Below, piece after piece: positions 9,804-22,866 of a DNA stretch of 64,000 nt (positions within the stretch are counted from its first letter, which is position 1; each line of letters begins with the position of its first letter). The translations under genes were made by a program, and so were the position numbers. This stretch comes from Onthophagus taurus. Taxonomy: Eukaryota > Arthropoda > Insecta > Coleoptera > Scarabaeidae. The notes under the pieces were generated by a model. It was given only the letters and a program-made list of their open reading frames with translations. It was not told the DNA's origin and searched no databases. The stretch lies in NCBI RefSeq assembly GCF_036711975.1, contig NC_091967.1, positions 2,542,001 through 2,606,000 on the forward strand, written 5' to 3'.

Positions 9804-12800
9804 TTAACAACCAGGCATAATATAAGCAACATGATCCAAATTGGTTAAATGTTCTTCTGGAGTAATACATCCTTCTTGTAACTCAGGAATAAGTTGGGTT
9901 AAGCACAACAAAGGCCCCAAACAGCAAACCAATGAGTCCAATAGAACTGATAAACTCCCAGAAACAGCAATTTGTCCCTAAAACGTAAATTGAATTTACA
10001 TTTTTTCTTTTTTTATAGCATTTAAGGTTATTTACATCATGTTCCATCAATCGTACTCCAATTAAAGTTAAATTTTCGCCAAGTAGTTTCAAATGAGCTG
10101 CAACGTCGATGGGTTTAATTCCAATTGCTTTTCCTGAAGAGTCTTTACCTTTTGGGCTTGGAGGCGATGCCGTTGAGTGCCCCACTGTGGGTAAACCAAG
10201 CTGAAAAGATGCTAGAGGGGCAGGCGGTGATTTTTGAGGAGATTTTTTTGTTGTACTGGGTTTACCTTTTGCCCCAGATTGTAATTGATCGGATTTACCT
10301 AGAAAAATTTGCTATTCTTAATTTTTTAATTTTAGTTTAGACTTAATAAAGAAGCAAGGAAAAAATAATTGAATAAATCGTCTATCTACAACCAAGACTA
10401 CTAAAGAATTAAAATAGTTTTGAGACAATAATACCTGGCCCTTTTTTAGCAATTGAGTACTGAATAATTATTTTTTGGGGGTTAGTTCATTTCCATAAAA
10501 AATCCTTTTTTACCCACCTTTTTGTCCTTTCCGACCTACAATTTTACCGTCTCTTATAATGAGTCGTTTTTTCTTTTTTTTGTCCGAATACAAACTTTGA
10601 CCTGTGGGACCCTCGTCTAACCGTCGAAAACCCGTTGCGGTCTCTTCGTTGTCATAGTCGCTATCGGAATCAGCAGATTCCTCACTCGATTCGGTTCGAC
10701 CTTCGAATTGAGACGCATCAAATTCCGAACCAGAATCTTGCATGAACGAATCGTCGTATTCCATTGAAACATTTTCTTCCGGCATTGATTCTTCTTTCGG
10801 AGACACAAAAACTTTCTCTTTTTGTTGACGCGCTTGAAAATCATGGGATTCTTGTTTCCTTTGTATTTGTTGTCGTTTAAAATTTTTATCGATTTCATCT
10901 GGAGATTCAAAATCCATTAATTTTGAGGATTTTTTACGAACTCTTCCACTTCTTGAAACTCCAGTTACTTCCAAATCTAAAATTTTTAAGATTATTTTAT
11001 CGTTTAGAAGAAAATATTTTTTGGGGTAGACTTGGATTGGGATGATGTATATATTATGTTACAGGGAAAGTCGATTCTGTAGTACAAGTTGACTCTGCCT
11101 GGGTAAAATCGATACTTACTGCTCTTTCAAGTGTTGAATTTTGATCAACATTTACTAGTCAGAGTTGAGTATACCTAAGGAAAGTATACTCTCACTATCC
11201 TGAGGTAGTAAAAGTTGACTTTTTACAAGGACTAGCTAACAAAAAACACATAAAAAGACAAAACCTTTATTAGTAGACATTAGCTTTGTTCGTTGGGACT
11301 TCCCTACTCTACACGACATAGCACTAATATGGCGTCATAGTGCAATTAAGTGTAAGTGCACGGTTGCAGGTTAGAAAAGTGTGTAGTATATGCGAAGGGG
11401 CAGCCATGGGATCACCTCTGTCTCCTGTGATAGCCAATTTTTACATGGAGATGTTTGAAGAGGAAGCGTTAAAGAAGAGTCCTTGGAACCGACGCTATGC
11501 CTCCGTTGCGTCGATGACATTTTCGTGATCTGGCAACATGGAAAAGAGCAACTCCAGGAATTTCTAGACCACCTCAATTCACAGCACCCCATGATAAAAT
11601 TTACCATGGAAACAGACACTGCAAAACAGTTGCCATTCCTGGATGTGTTAGTCACTAGGAAGACAGATGGGGGCATGAAACTGGGAGTATATCGAAAGAA
11701 GACGCATACGAATAGGTATTTGCAGGCTACATCCCACCACCACCCACAACAGAAGAGGTCCGTGATTCAAGCCTTATTCCAGCGAGCAGAGAGGATCCTA
11801 GAAGATGTGCTGCAGAATGATGACTCGGTAAGTACGACATCAGCCGGTTTTATCTGCCTTCCTTATATTTCAGGTGTGACAGAGCGAATTGCGAGGCGTC
11901 TGAAGAAGAATAATATCGTGGTACGATACGGTACGGTACGGCAAAATACAAAACGCTCTTCCGAAAGCCAAAGACAAACTAACCCTATTAAAGGAAGCGC
12001 GAGACTGGACATAACATCGAGTGCAGCATCAAGGAACATGAGAGGGACGTCCGACTAAGGAAGATCCAACAATCTGCAGTCACAGAGCATTGCCACAAAG
12101 GAGGACACAGCATAGAGTTCGACAAAACCAAAGTGCTAACAAGAAACGGACATTACTTCCAAAGATTGACGAGAGAATGAATAATATTTATGAATAATAT
12201 TATTATACTAATATTTATTGTATATAATTCAGAAAAAAATCTCGTTTCAAATTCCGATATAAAAAATGGGGTTGGATTTAAAAAATTTGAAATATACACC
12301 AAAAAATTTTAATCTTTAGACCCATTTCAGCGATTTTTTCATAAATTATCCGTTACTTTTGAAACGCACTGTATGTTCTTACGGGATGGAGTTTGTATTT
12401 CTTGAATCACCACTTGGTCAGTTAAATTGATTGGAGGTTCTGTTACTGTTGGTGTAAAGCATCTTTCGGCTTCAGAAACTGAAACGTTCAATTTGTTCAT
12501 CTTCTATGCATTCTTCTATTGCACAATCTGGTTTTCGCTTTTTTTCAATAATATCAACGATATTCTCTATTGGCGAGCTCCCTAAGGTACAAATGGGTTG
12601 TATAGAGTGACGCTTTGCTAAAATATCCTCTAATTCCCTTTCATATGGGCAGGATATTTTACCTCTTCCAGTTTTCTTTGATGTTAAGAATTTGTTTTTA
12701 TAGCCTCTTTCAAGACTCTTCCAATTGTACTCTATTTGGAGAGGAGATGCAATGTACTGAAGATTTCTTTTCTTTATAGAGATGCAGCAATAATCTTATT

Positions 12801-15800
12801 TTGGCATCATCCCAATCAATTTTTTTATTTTCTTTATTCGCCCATCTTCAAAACTATAAAATTCTTGTCCTTTTTCTACTGGGATTGAATGTACAGGGTG
12901 TCCCAATTTCGATGTCCGCATAGGCTATCTCCGAAACTAAAAAAGATAGAAAAAAAGTAGCTTACATGTCATGATCTCGTTTTTTGAGAAAATGCTAATG
13001 CCGAAAACTCCGAACAGCTATCGTCTTTTGTTTTCGCCCTATCGGCAAAAACTGAAAATTTTGCAAAAACGACAATCGCGAATATCTCACTTATTATCAA
13101 AGATGGAGTATTATAAATAAAACATTATATGGGCAACTTTTTACGAAGAATTCAGTGGCGTAGGTAGAATTTTTTTCCCATCTTTTATTTTCGAGATTTT
13201 AGACGTAACTTTATTTTTTTAAATGGAAACCATAGTTGGCTATGACTTAAAATATTTCTTATTTTAGAAGTTAGTTTTTAGAAGTTATTTTCTTCTGATA
13301 ACAAATATATATAGTTTGTGGGGTATATTTCTTATAGTTATTGAATAATTAACAAAAATTCATTTTGTTCCATCTAAATCTAATGTATGTATTTAAAAGT
13401 TAATGTTGCTATGGTGATAACCATACATACTATGATGGAACATAATGTATCAATTTTTTTTGTTCTTTCTAAAACTATTTATGTATTTAAAACTTAATGT
13501 TGTTATGGTGATAACAATGCCACGATGGAAAACATTGGGTACGTTCAGCAGGTGTCAACAGTTGAATTAAATCAGTCAGCTAGTTGTATGAGCTTTAATA
13601 CAGCGGAACGAAATCGGCTGAACAAGCAATTGAGAATTAGCAGTTCAGCATAACCTAAAACTATGGCCAACAATAATATTTTTGAAAATTTTGTGTTATT
13701 ACAAGAGATAATGGATGATGATGTTGATTTTAAGGCTCATTTCATTTTATACAGTTCTGCCAGTTTTCAAAATTAATGGGGAGAAACAAAAAATATTAAT
13801 CCTAACCTAGAATTTCACAACCGCTGACAAACTAAGCGCAGATTACTTACGCTGAGATATTTACTAAACTGCTGCGTAACAGCGCTGACTTAGCATATCG
13901 TTCAGCCGCGACTGCTAATATAGCAACTTAACAGTTGACACCGGCTGAACGTGCCCATTGTTTCCAATTATTGCCAAAGTTTGTAGTAGTATTTAAAAAT
14001 TCACTGACAACTCTGGCATTATGTGCTGGTGCTCCGTCATATTAAAAATATATCATTTGAGACTTATTTAATGGCAAATTGTCGACCAAAGGCACAATGT
14101 GCTGCCTTGATATATTGAGGTATTACCTGAGTTTAAGTTTTTATGGTAGATACTATATGCCAACATTCTATTATCTAAAAGGGCACACCATACATTGAAC
14201 CTCAACCTTCTTTGAACACTCAGAGACTTCATTGGTCCAGATGACATTTTGAACAAACAGCAGATTATTTAATTTTTCTAAACATCATCTACAAAATTCT
14301 AATCTTAGATTGACATCTCCTGCACGTAAATAATGAGTTAGGCCCGCTTTGGATGGTTTATACATATTTTTCTTTCATATTCGGAAGCAGCGGTTTTTGG
14401 GTCAGACGTCTTGTTCAATTTCTCTGCAAGATGTTGATGGATTTATCGCAAGTGAAGCCAACACATTGACTTCATCCTCTTGCAGGCCATTTTGGTATGT
14501 TTTTGCACGTGGTTTGGGGATGGACCAAAAATCTATTAAATTTTCTGCTAACCGGCTGAAGGTTCTTACGTGCGGTTGTCTTCTTTCTGAATACCTTGTG
14601 AAATATAATTCCGCGGCTAACGTCGCATTCTTATCTGATAACATATAGCATTCCATCATGTTACATTTTCATAATTTTCGAAGTTCATTGTAAAGTTTTA
14701 TTTAGTTTTGTTATACTTTGACACCTAACATGCTGGTGCATCATACCAGCTCATAATGCCAGAGTTGTTATCGAATTTTTAAATACAAACTTTGGCAATT
14801 ATTTGATACATTATGTTCCATCATAGTATGTATGGTTATCACCATAGCAACATTAACTTTTAAATACATACATTATGTTTAGATAGAACAAAATGAATTT
14901 TTGTTAATTATTCAATAACTATAAGAAATATGCCCCACAAACTATATATATTTGTTATCAGAAGAAAATAACAAATTATTTTAGGTCATAGCCAACTATG
15001 GTTTCCATTTAAAAAAATAAAGTTACGTCTAAAATCTCGAAAATAAAAGATGGGAAAAAATTCTACTTACGCCACTGAATTCTTCGTAAAAAATTGCCCA
15101 TATAATGTTTTATTTATAATACTCCATCTTTGATAATAAGTGAGATATTCGCGATTGTCGTTTTCGCAAAGTTTTCAGTTTTTGCCGATAGGGCGAAAAC
15201 AAAAGACGATAGCTGTTCGGAGTTTTCGGCATTAGCATTTTCTCGAAAAACGAGATCATGACATGTAAGCTACTTTTTTTCTATCTCTTTTAGTTTCGGA
15301 GGTAGCCTATGCGGACATCGAAATTGGGACACCCTGTACTGTGTTCTCTAATATAACCTTATAATATTAATTATTATAAGGTTTTATTTCTTAATATTTA
15401 ATATTATTACAAAACACGCTTCCAAATATTCCGCCATTTTAGTTACACTTAATTACACTGCACCTATTACACTGCAACAAAATCTGCACTAACTTGCACT
15501 AGCTGCACGAAATTGCACTGCGCGTGGTCCAACGAGCAATATGAGTACAACTGCACTAAACTACACTATCCCCAACGAACACACAACATCTGCACCAAAC
15601 TGCTTAGTGCAAGTAGTGCAGTCCCAATGAACAAAGCTATGTATTACAGCAAGGCAAAAATTTGTGACACTTTCTTCATACACTTGCACTTCATGGATTT
15701 GCATTTAGTGTTGCAAAAGCATTTAAAAAATCCTTGTCCACTTCCAAGTGATTGTGAAGTTGCAACAATCCTCACAGCTATTGTTTTATCCATAGGAACT

Positions 15801-17349
15801 TCATTTTCCAAAAAGTTTGAGTGTGCGCACAGAGCAGCATTTGTGAAACAACTTTTACTAAACTACAGCAGGCATAGTTAACTTTTCCTAGCAAAAGTTG
15901 ATGTTTTTTTTTAAATCAACTGTTACTGATACTTTTAGTAAGAGTTGACTCTTACTAACAATCTCACTTTCCCTTGCACCATTATAACATTATAAAAATC
16001 ACTGTAATTTTATTTATTTTTTTTTTATTATTAAAAATAACAGTCATATAAAAAAAATCAATTTTTATTCTTGATCCCATCCATCAGCATCGCTTAAAAA
16101 TCGCCTTTTCACCGTCGTATTCATAAAAGGCCTCAAAACCCATTCCGTATCAGCTGAATTAATAGCATCCAAAGTGCCCAATTTGATTTGATAAAGTTTT
16201 AACTGAAATCTAGGTCCAACTTCATCCAATTCAATCTAAAATTCAAACAAAAACATCATCCTCCAACAAAACTTACTCAAATCTTACCTGATTATCTCTT
16301 TTTTTATAAGTATGATGTCGAAAACTAATGTAATCATCATGATTGGCGAATGTTATAACCCTTTTTGAATCTTCCTTAGGCACAGGGAACAAATATTTCA
16401 AAATAGATGTAACCCTATCACCCAAAGTACTCTTAAAGTTATGGAAAATTAAATGTGGATATTGTTCAGACATGGTCCCTATATCTGGGATATCATGCCT
16501 CATTACAACATCCGATAAATTGAAATACGCCGTAGGTCCATAAGGTAAATGGCAAATAACTAAACCATCGGGAACTCCACGATGTTCATGAACGATGATA
16601 AAATCAGTAACATCATTCGCGCGACAAGCACTGATTAACTGTTTCATCTCGTAATTCCCCCTGTTCATACGTTGCGCGTTTGGAAAAATTAACCTAACCT
16701 CTTTCACAAATTGCTTTAATCGTGAACTGGGATCCCTCGATGTTGTAATAACAATTTTTGGATCTTCAACGCCAGCGTAACGGTATTCATCGTCTTGAGA
16801 ATTAGCGAAAGTACCGCCACTTTCACCGCCGATTTTTACGGCCGCTTCAGGACCCTCGTCTTCCCATTCGAGCTTTTTCTGATAATGGAGAGCTTTCTTT
16901 TGAAGGTCACCATGTATGGTTGTGTTATTTTCCAAACTCTTTTTAATTCGATTCTTTTTATCTTGTATACTTTTTTGTTTGTCCTCGATGGTTTTTCTAT
17001 ACAGGTATTCTCGACGTAAACGAGCTTGTCTCCGTAACATTTTTATTACACTTTTTAACACACTAACTTTAAAAAATAATTTAATTTTAGGTTAACCACG
17101 CGTATTTGACAAATTTGACGTTTAAAGTCCGCGTGAAGTTAGCAATAAATAAAGATTTTTTTTTATTAATAATTATTATTAATTTAGTAAATTATCGGTT
17201 AAATTGAAGAATAAACAATGTAAATACGTTTAAAAACACAATTTTATAAAAAATTCTTGAATTAAAACAGTGGTCCGGGACTTAACCTCAAAAAAATTTT
17301 TTGGTAACTCACCTTCATTTTTTGGTTTTTTAGAAGAAAATCCGTCCAT
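9804..17349 (-). CDS. HMGXB4: HMGXB4-like nuclear protein, lacking a visible HMG box
   Basis: Exons in transcript order: 17349-17313, 10976-10518, 10298-10036, 9977-9804 (310 aa). Exon 1 ([12 protein letters not shown] plus one G) joins the next exon in phase to give ...[21 protein letters not shown]. The middle is acidic and Ser-rich and ends in basic [19 protein letters not shown]. The C-terminus carries the family signature: [22 protein letters not shown], then [13 protein letters not shown], then a DHVAYIMPG-type end. Vertebrate HMGXB4 has an HMG box between these parts. Here that interval is a 219-bp intron without one. The 6.3-kb first intron contains transposons and the whole IMP4 gene. 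Exon 1 is assigned from phase and sequence fit, so it is less certain than the rest. Confidence 0.82.
11362..12179 (+). mobile_element. Penelope-like retroelement fragment (reverse transcriptase plus GIY-YIG)
   Basis: It reads [20 protein letters not shown] (RT), then after a frameshift near 11500 [10 protein letters not shown] (catalytic box, with Cys where Tyr is usual), then [11 protein letters not shown] and THTNRYL. These are typical Penelope RT and thumb motifs. The 3' part (11990-12179) reads [10 protein letters not shown], then [11 protein letters not shown] and a C-terminal end, which is the GIY-YIG endonuclease side with its N-terminal half deleted. It is dead: 5'-truncated, frameshifted and internally deleted. 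Confidence 0.82.
12405..12880 (-). pseudogene. Myb/SANT-like ORF remnant of a PIF/Harbinger element
   Basis: The minus strand reads a [11 protein letters not shown]...LY type Myb/SANT helix, then [34 protein letters not shown] and a charged tail, with frameshifts. PIF/Harbinger transposons encode a Myb-like accessory protein beside the transposase, which fits the enclosing terminal repeats. Confidence 0.5.
13537..13956. mobile_element. 420-bp MITE nested in the foldback element
   Basis: The ends GGGTACGTTCAGC and GCTGAACGTGCCC are inverted and flanked by ATT on each side. Further GCTGA/TCAGC motifs recur internally. It interrupts the transposase remnant right after the codons for NNWK. Confidence 0.68.
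13960..14659 (-). pseudogene. Mariner/IS630-type transposase remnant
   Basis: The N-terminal part (14659-14402) resembles the DUF4817-type helix-turn-helix ([16 protein letters not shown]). Further down are [15 protein letters not shown] and [16 protein letters not shown] (second catalytic Asp). The first catalytic region is deleted and stops are present. It is enclosed by the long inverted repeats. Confidence 0.65.
15639..16064. other. Intronic or transposon-derived sequence, no gene supported
   Basis: The left part holds the unplaced plus-strand frame noted with the outer element. The right part (15880-16064) is AT-rich and precedes the 3' end of IMP4. Confidence 0.3.
16065..17040 (-). CDS. 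IMP4: U3 small nucleolar RNP protein IMP4 (307 aa)
   Basis: Exon 1 is 17040-16288 and exon 2 is 16235-16065. The small intron runs from a GTAAGA donor to a TTTTAG acceptor, in phase 0. The start at [16 protein letters not shown] matches the usual IMP4 N-terminus; an in-frame ATG 21 bases upstream is disfavoured. The Brix domain follows, with [47 protein letters not shown] and VMRHDIPD. Exon 2 adds [20 protein letters not shown] and ends in GWDQE. IMP4 works with IMP3 and MPP10 in the U3 snoRNP for early 18S pre-rRNA cleavage in the nucleolus. Length and motifs are complete. It lies wholly inside the first intron of the HMGXB4-like gene, on the same strand. Confidence 0.95.
17313..17349 (-). 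other. HMGXB4: Proposed first coding exon of the HMGXB4-like gene
   Basis: ATG (17349-17347) in a short frame [12 protein letters not shown] plus one G, ended by a GTGAGT donor at 17312. Only phase 1 fits the downstream exon at 10976, which starts AT TTG GAA, and the junction gives NED-LEVTG. It lies 273 bp upstream of the IMP4 start. Confidence 0.65.
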
Positions 17350-17622
17350 TTCTTCGAAAAAACTTAATCGAGAATCTTATCTTACTTTTAAATATGATTA
17401 ATTAACGAAAAACTGTGCTTATTGATTGTTTATGTCGGATTGAACTAAAACGCTTTGTTGGTTGCCTAACCCACAAAATATAACCTCAAAAATTTTAAAG
17501 AGGAACAAAAAAACGTTATTTCTACTCAATTATCAGTTTATTATTAGTAATTTCACGTAACTTTATTAAAATGGTGTTTCTAAGCACTAAATACAATTTG
17601 ATATTTGAATTTAAATGTAATC

Positions 17623-18590
17623 TTAAATTTCTTCTCCGACTACTCTCATTACAATTTCAGGTAACTAAAAATATGAAACAAAGGTAATAATGAACCCATT
17701 TTTGTAGTAACAACGATTATTATAGGATTACTTGACAATGCGGTTGCGTGGAAAGCACAAAAGCACAGACATCAGCAACATCTTCTGATTTTAACATTGG
17801 GATTTCATCACTAACCATTCCGTCAGTATCTGAAGAGTCATCAACTGCTAATAAATCGGTAGCCACTAAACCTGGGGCGATGTACTGATAAGATATAAAA
17901 GAAAAAGAATTTAAATACTTTTTTTTTGTTAATTTTTCTTACTGTTGTTCGTATTTTGGATTTGTAGTAGCGCAATTCTCTTCTTAAAGTCTCTGTAACA
18001 GATCTTAAGCAGAATTTTGATGATGAATATATGTTCAAAACAGGCGGATCAACGTATGGAACATAATAACCAGAAATACTTCCAATATTAATAATTTGAC
18101 CATCATCAATATTGTGGGATTTCATTGATTTTATAGCTAGTTTTGTACAAATACAAGCAGCTAGAACATTTAAATCGGTGGTTATTCGCCAAGAATTAGA
18201 ATCCCCATCTAAAAATTGATCAAAAAACTTTATTTATGTTCTATGTTTTATTTCAAATTTGTTTTTTTGTTTAAGTTTACTTATAATAGTTGTTGGCATA
18301 TAAACTCCTGCATTATTAACCATAATTGATATTGGACCCACGTTATCTTCTATCCATGAAAAAGCTTGCAAAATATTTTCTTCTTTAGACATATCACACT
18401 GTAACGGATAAAACTTTGCGTTTAAATTGGTGTTTTGAGATATTTTCTCAGATAATTTTTCAAGTAAATTCATTCTTCGAGCTAATCCGACGACGTTTAT
18501 TCCCAGTTTGACAAATTTTTCGCTTATAGCAGCCCCAATCCCAGAACTTGAGCCCGTTACTATCGCTGTTTTTCCAACCCAACGTTCCAT
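17623..18590 (-). CDS. Short-chain dehydrogenase/reductase, DHRS11/farnesol dehydrogenase-like (256 aa)
   Basis: Exons: 18590-18281, 18208-17943, 17884-17732, 17664-17623, all with GT-AG borders and matching phases. The start at MERWVGKTAIVTG has a good context (AAAATGG) and the family's usual length. An upstream in-frame ATG at 18686 would add 32 residues. Visible motifs are the nucleotide-binding TGSSSGIG, NNAG, the catalytic Ser in IGSISGYY, and YSSSK (Tyr and Lys), then APGLVATDL. The last exon encodes LPEIVMRVVGEEI. It is an NAD(P)-dependent oxidoreductase of the classical SDR type, cytosolic by prediction. Substrates in the insect members include farnesol and other alcohols; the real substrate here is unknown. 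It is divergent from enolase. Confidence 0.9.
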
Positions 18591-18686
18591 TTTATCAAAT
18601 TCGTTAAATTTATGATTCCTCGGTGAATGTGATGAAGGAAATAAATCATTTCGTCCGTACAATTCGTTTTTAAAGGGATCAAACAT

Positions 18687-19393
18687 TTAATGAACTTGTG
18701 AGAATTTGAACAAATGTTGAACTTTGTTTGACTACGAACACAATAATTTTCTTACTAAAACGACAAAGTGTGAAGTTTAATTATAAAACAGTTTGAGAAA
18801 TAGTTTCCAATTTTCCAGGTGGGTTTTAGTTAAATTGTTTTGAATAAGAAATTTTGAAGGTTTTCATAGAAATGGATTCATCAAAATGGATTAAATATTT
18901 ATATATTGATTTTTCTGTTCTGGAAGAAACCGTTTTTTGAAATTAAGTTCAAAAATTCCTGAAAAATGTATTTCTTAAAAAAATAATCTAAAATGTCTCA
19001 ATATAGCAGAGAAAAATGTCTAATTTTTAGTGGATGAAACCGTTTTAAAATAACTAATAACAGATTTGTATTAATTCAGTATTTTTTTAATATGTTTTAA
19101 ACTAAATTTAATCACAATTTTTTTAAACGCCATCTATGATCGAGTAACCCAACTACATAACTAATCCAAGAAATCCACAATTTCAATTTATTATAAGATA
19201 TACTGAAAGTTTGGAAATTTCTTGTTTGAAACTTTTAAAGCTGTTTTAAAACGTCAAAAAATGTCTCAATTTATTACAAAAATATTTACGAAAACGAAAT
19301 CTTATGAAATCCTGATTTTTTTAATAACATTCCAGATGACATTGACAAGACCTTCAAACGTCACTTGAGTACTTTAAAAAGGTCAAAATTCGG
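18687..19393. other. Divergent intergenic region between the SDR gene and enolase
   Basis: AT-rich, no coding frame of note. It should hold the promoters of both genes. Nothing more specific is recognised except the Inr-like motif described separately. Confidence 0.4.
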
Positions 19394-21111
<1,718 letters not shown>

Positions 21112-21173
21112 AATGATTTAAGGGTTTCTTTTTATGTAAAATTTAAGTAATTTTGTAATATGATATATTTGAA

Positions 21174-21179
21174 AATAAA
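21174..21179 (+). terminator. Polyadenylation signal of enolase
   Basis: AATAAA 63 bases after the enolase stop, in AT-rich sequence. It is the only canonical signal close to the gene end. Confidence 0.6.
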
Positions 21180-21189
21180 TATAAATCAT

Positions 21190-22184
21190 TCGTTATATGC
21201 ATAAATATAAAAATTGTTTTAATTTTATCTTAAAAGATTTAAGGATGCCATATTATAGTGAGTTACCGAGGTATGTTGCTATTACTACTTTTGGTTATTT
21301 TCTGTGCCAAAGTCCGCTGAGTATTGGTTATATGGAATTTATTATATTCGGATTTAGCTGCACGTCTCTTAAGACTTATTGGGGTATCATTTAAGACGGC
21401 TAAACCCGAATGATTCTGGGTCTAGCACTGCATAACAATTAAATAACTAACACACATTAAATAACTATATAAAACTAACACTATACCTACCTAGAACTAG
21501 AATCATTTGGGTTTACCAGACGTCTCTAAAGACGGATACGTTCATAGTATAAGGTTATCAAACTAACTTTATACAGTATGTTTACTCAACGGACCTTGAT
21601 TCTGTGCTTTTAGTACAGCTTCCGATATATCTGGTGGTTTTTATGACTTAATTGCAGTCATAAATATAACAAACAAAGACGGTATTGTAAACGGGTAGTT
21701 TACGAACCCCAAACGCCCCAAACTATGGCGTGAATTGTTCAGGTCCGTATTAACGAAAATTACAAAAACATAATATCCTTGTTAATAGATATTGTGCTGT
21801 TTTACTTGTGTGATGTTTTATACACAAGTTATTAATCTATAAATTTGGGTTTCTTTAATTTTAAGAGACTCTTATTAAAAACTCAGGGTTTCGGGCAAGT
21901 TCAGGTTCAAAAGAATATTAATCAGGTTCGACAAAAAATTCATTTAATTAATACAAAATCAAATTAACTCGTTTTATGAGTAACAACAAAAAAAAAATTG
22001 TTTTCCTAAATTAACTTTAATAACACTGCTTATTTACGAGAGATAAATTTTTAAAATAAAATAGATAACTGCGGTTATCGACTGAAATATCGATATTAGA
22101 GAGAACCCGTTTATTATTTGAGAGAGAGAGTAGGATAAAACTAGTTAGAACCCACAGTGACCCACAGAGTATACTCAGAGTATA
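21190..22184. repeat. Repeat-derived region between enolase and a transposon, no gene
   Basis: 21243-21280 repeats sequence at about 57360-57395 (CCATATTATAG-GAGTTACC). 21350-21545 is a decayed member of the foldback repeat (GATTTAGC...GACGGCTAAACCCGAATGAT) that also forms the arrays at 29.6-31.7 and 57.8-58.3 kb. The rest is AT-rich without recognisable features. Confidence 0.5.
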
Positions 22185-22866
22185 CCATATATATACTATC
22201 TCCTATATCGCTGACTCCCTATCTAAGCAATGAGTGGCGAGCGTTTCCATCAAAAGCAGACGGAATGATATATGTTTTGTCTTTGTCGTGCCCCCATATC
22301 GCGAAGGCGCTTGCGCGAATCGTAAATTTTTAAGAGTTTGAAGTGTTTCGCGCGTATTTTATGCAGCTTTGAAATGCAATTATTGTAGATAGTTGACTTT
22401 AATTATAAATTATCGTAGATGCATCAAATAAATTAGAAAATATGTACTTTTGTGTGAAATTGACGTTGAATATTGCTTTAAATATCAACTTTATGTAGGT
22501 TGTTCATTAAACATTATATTCTTTACTTTTGTTTAGGCAACCCAAATAACAAACCAAATTTTATGTAACCATGACAATTTTGTCGATTTCAAATGTTATA
22601 AATAAAACAAGAAGCCATTATTGTATTAGATTTTAGGTTATGTTTATGTCAAACATTTATTTGGTGTTTTATAAACATCAAGGTCATCAGCTGCTATTAA
22701 TTTTTAATTCACCGTCCAATAAGATAAAAGCGTACTCACCACGTGTTCACGCATGTCTCTTGTGTAGACGGGGGCACGACCGAGACAGATATATATATAT
22801 CTGCACTGTAGTGTTTACACTCTTTTGCTGCCTTAGTCAGCGATATAGAAGATAGTATATATATGG
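22185..22866. mobile_element. 682-bp inverted-repeat element, copy 1
   Basis: The ends CCATATATATACTATCTCC and the inverse of GATAGTATATATATGG are flanked by AGTATA on both sides (22179-22184 and 22867-22872). The interior, without coding capacity, is shared almost base for base with the copy at 55605-57170. The superfamily is unclear; a 6-8-bp duplication would fit several. Confidence 0.7.

Larger units (their letters stand above)
12894..15336. mobile_element. Mariner-superfamily foldback element with about 450-bp inverted repeats
   Basis: The ends CAGGGTGTCCCAATTTCGAT and its inverse abut TA on both sides (12892-12893 and 15337-15338). The arms 12894-13440 and 14815-15336 pair over most of their length. 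A smaller inverted pair is 13960-14050 with 14740-14810. Between them is a minus-strand transposase remnant. A related single end lies near 35834. Confidence 0.8.
11282..15638. mobile_element. PIF/Harbinger-like element, heavily invaded
   Basis: The inverted ends AGCTTTGTTCGTTGGGACT (left) and AGTCCCAATGAACAAAGCT (right) differ at one base. The flanks are ATT and ATG, a 3-bp duplication with one change. The termini match the shorter element at 6262-7116. Inside are a Myb-like ORF remnant (12405-12880), a Penelope fragment and a mariner-type foldback element. Confidence 0.68.
11063..15976. mobile_element. Possible outer element with imperfect terminal inverted repeats
   Basis: GGGAAAGTCGA near 11065 pairs with CACTTTCCCT near 15970, and TAGTACAAGTTGACTC pairs loosely with GAGTTGACTCTTACTA. 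I find no clean target duplication. Plus-strand 15640-15880 has an open frame ([13 protein letters not shown]...) that I cannot place. The PIF/Harbinger element may have landed inside this one. Confidence 0.3.

Noticed and set aside
11340-12058. Possible cellular RT-like gene
   Set aside because: Frameshift, truncated GIY-YIG half and transposon surroundings identify it as a decayed Penelope fragment.
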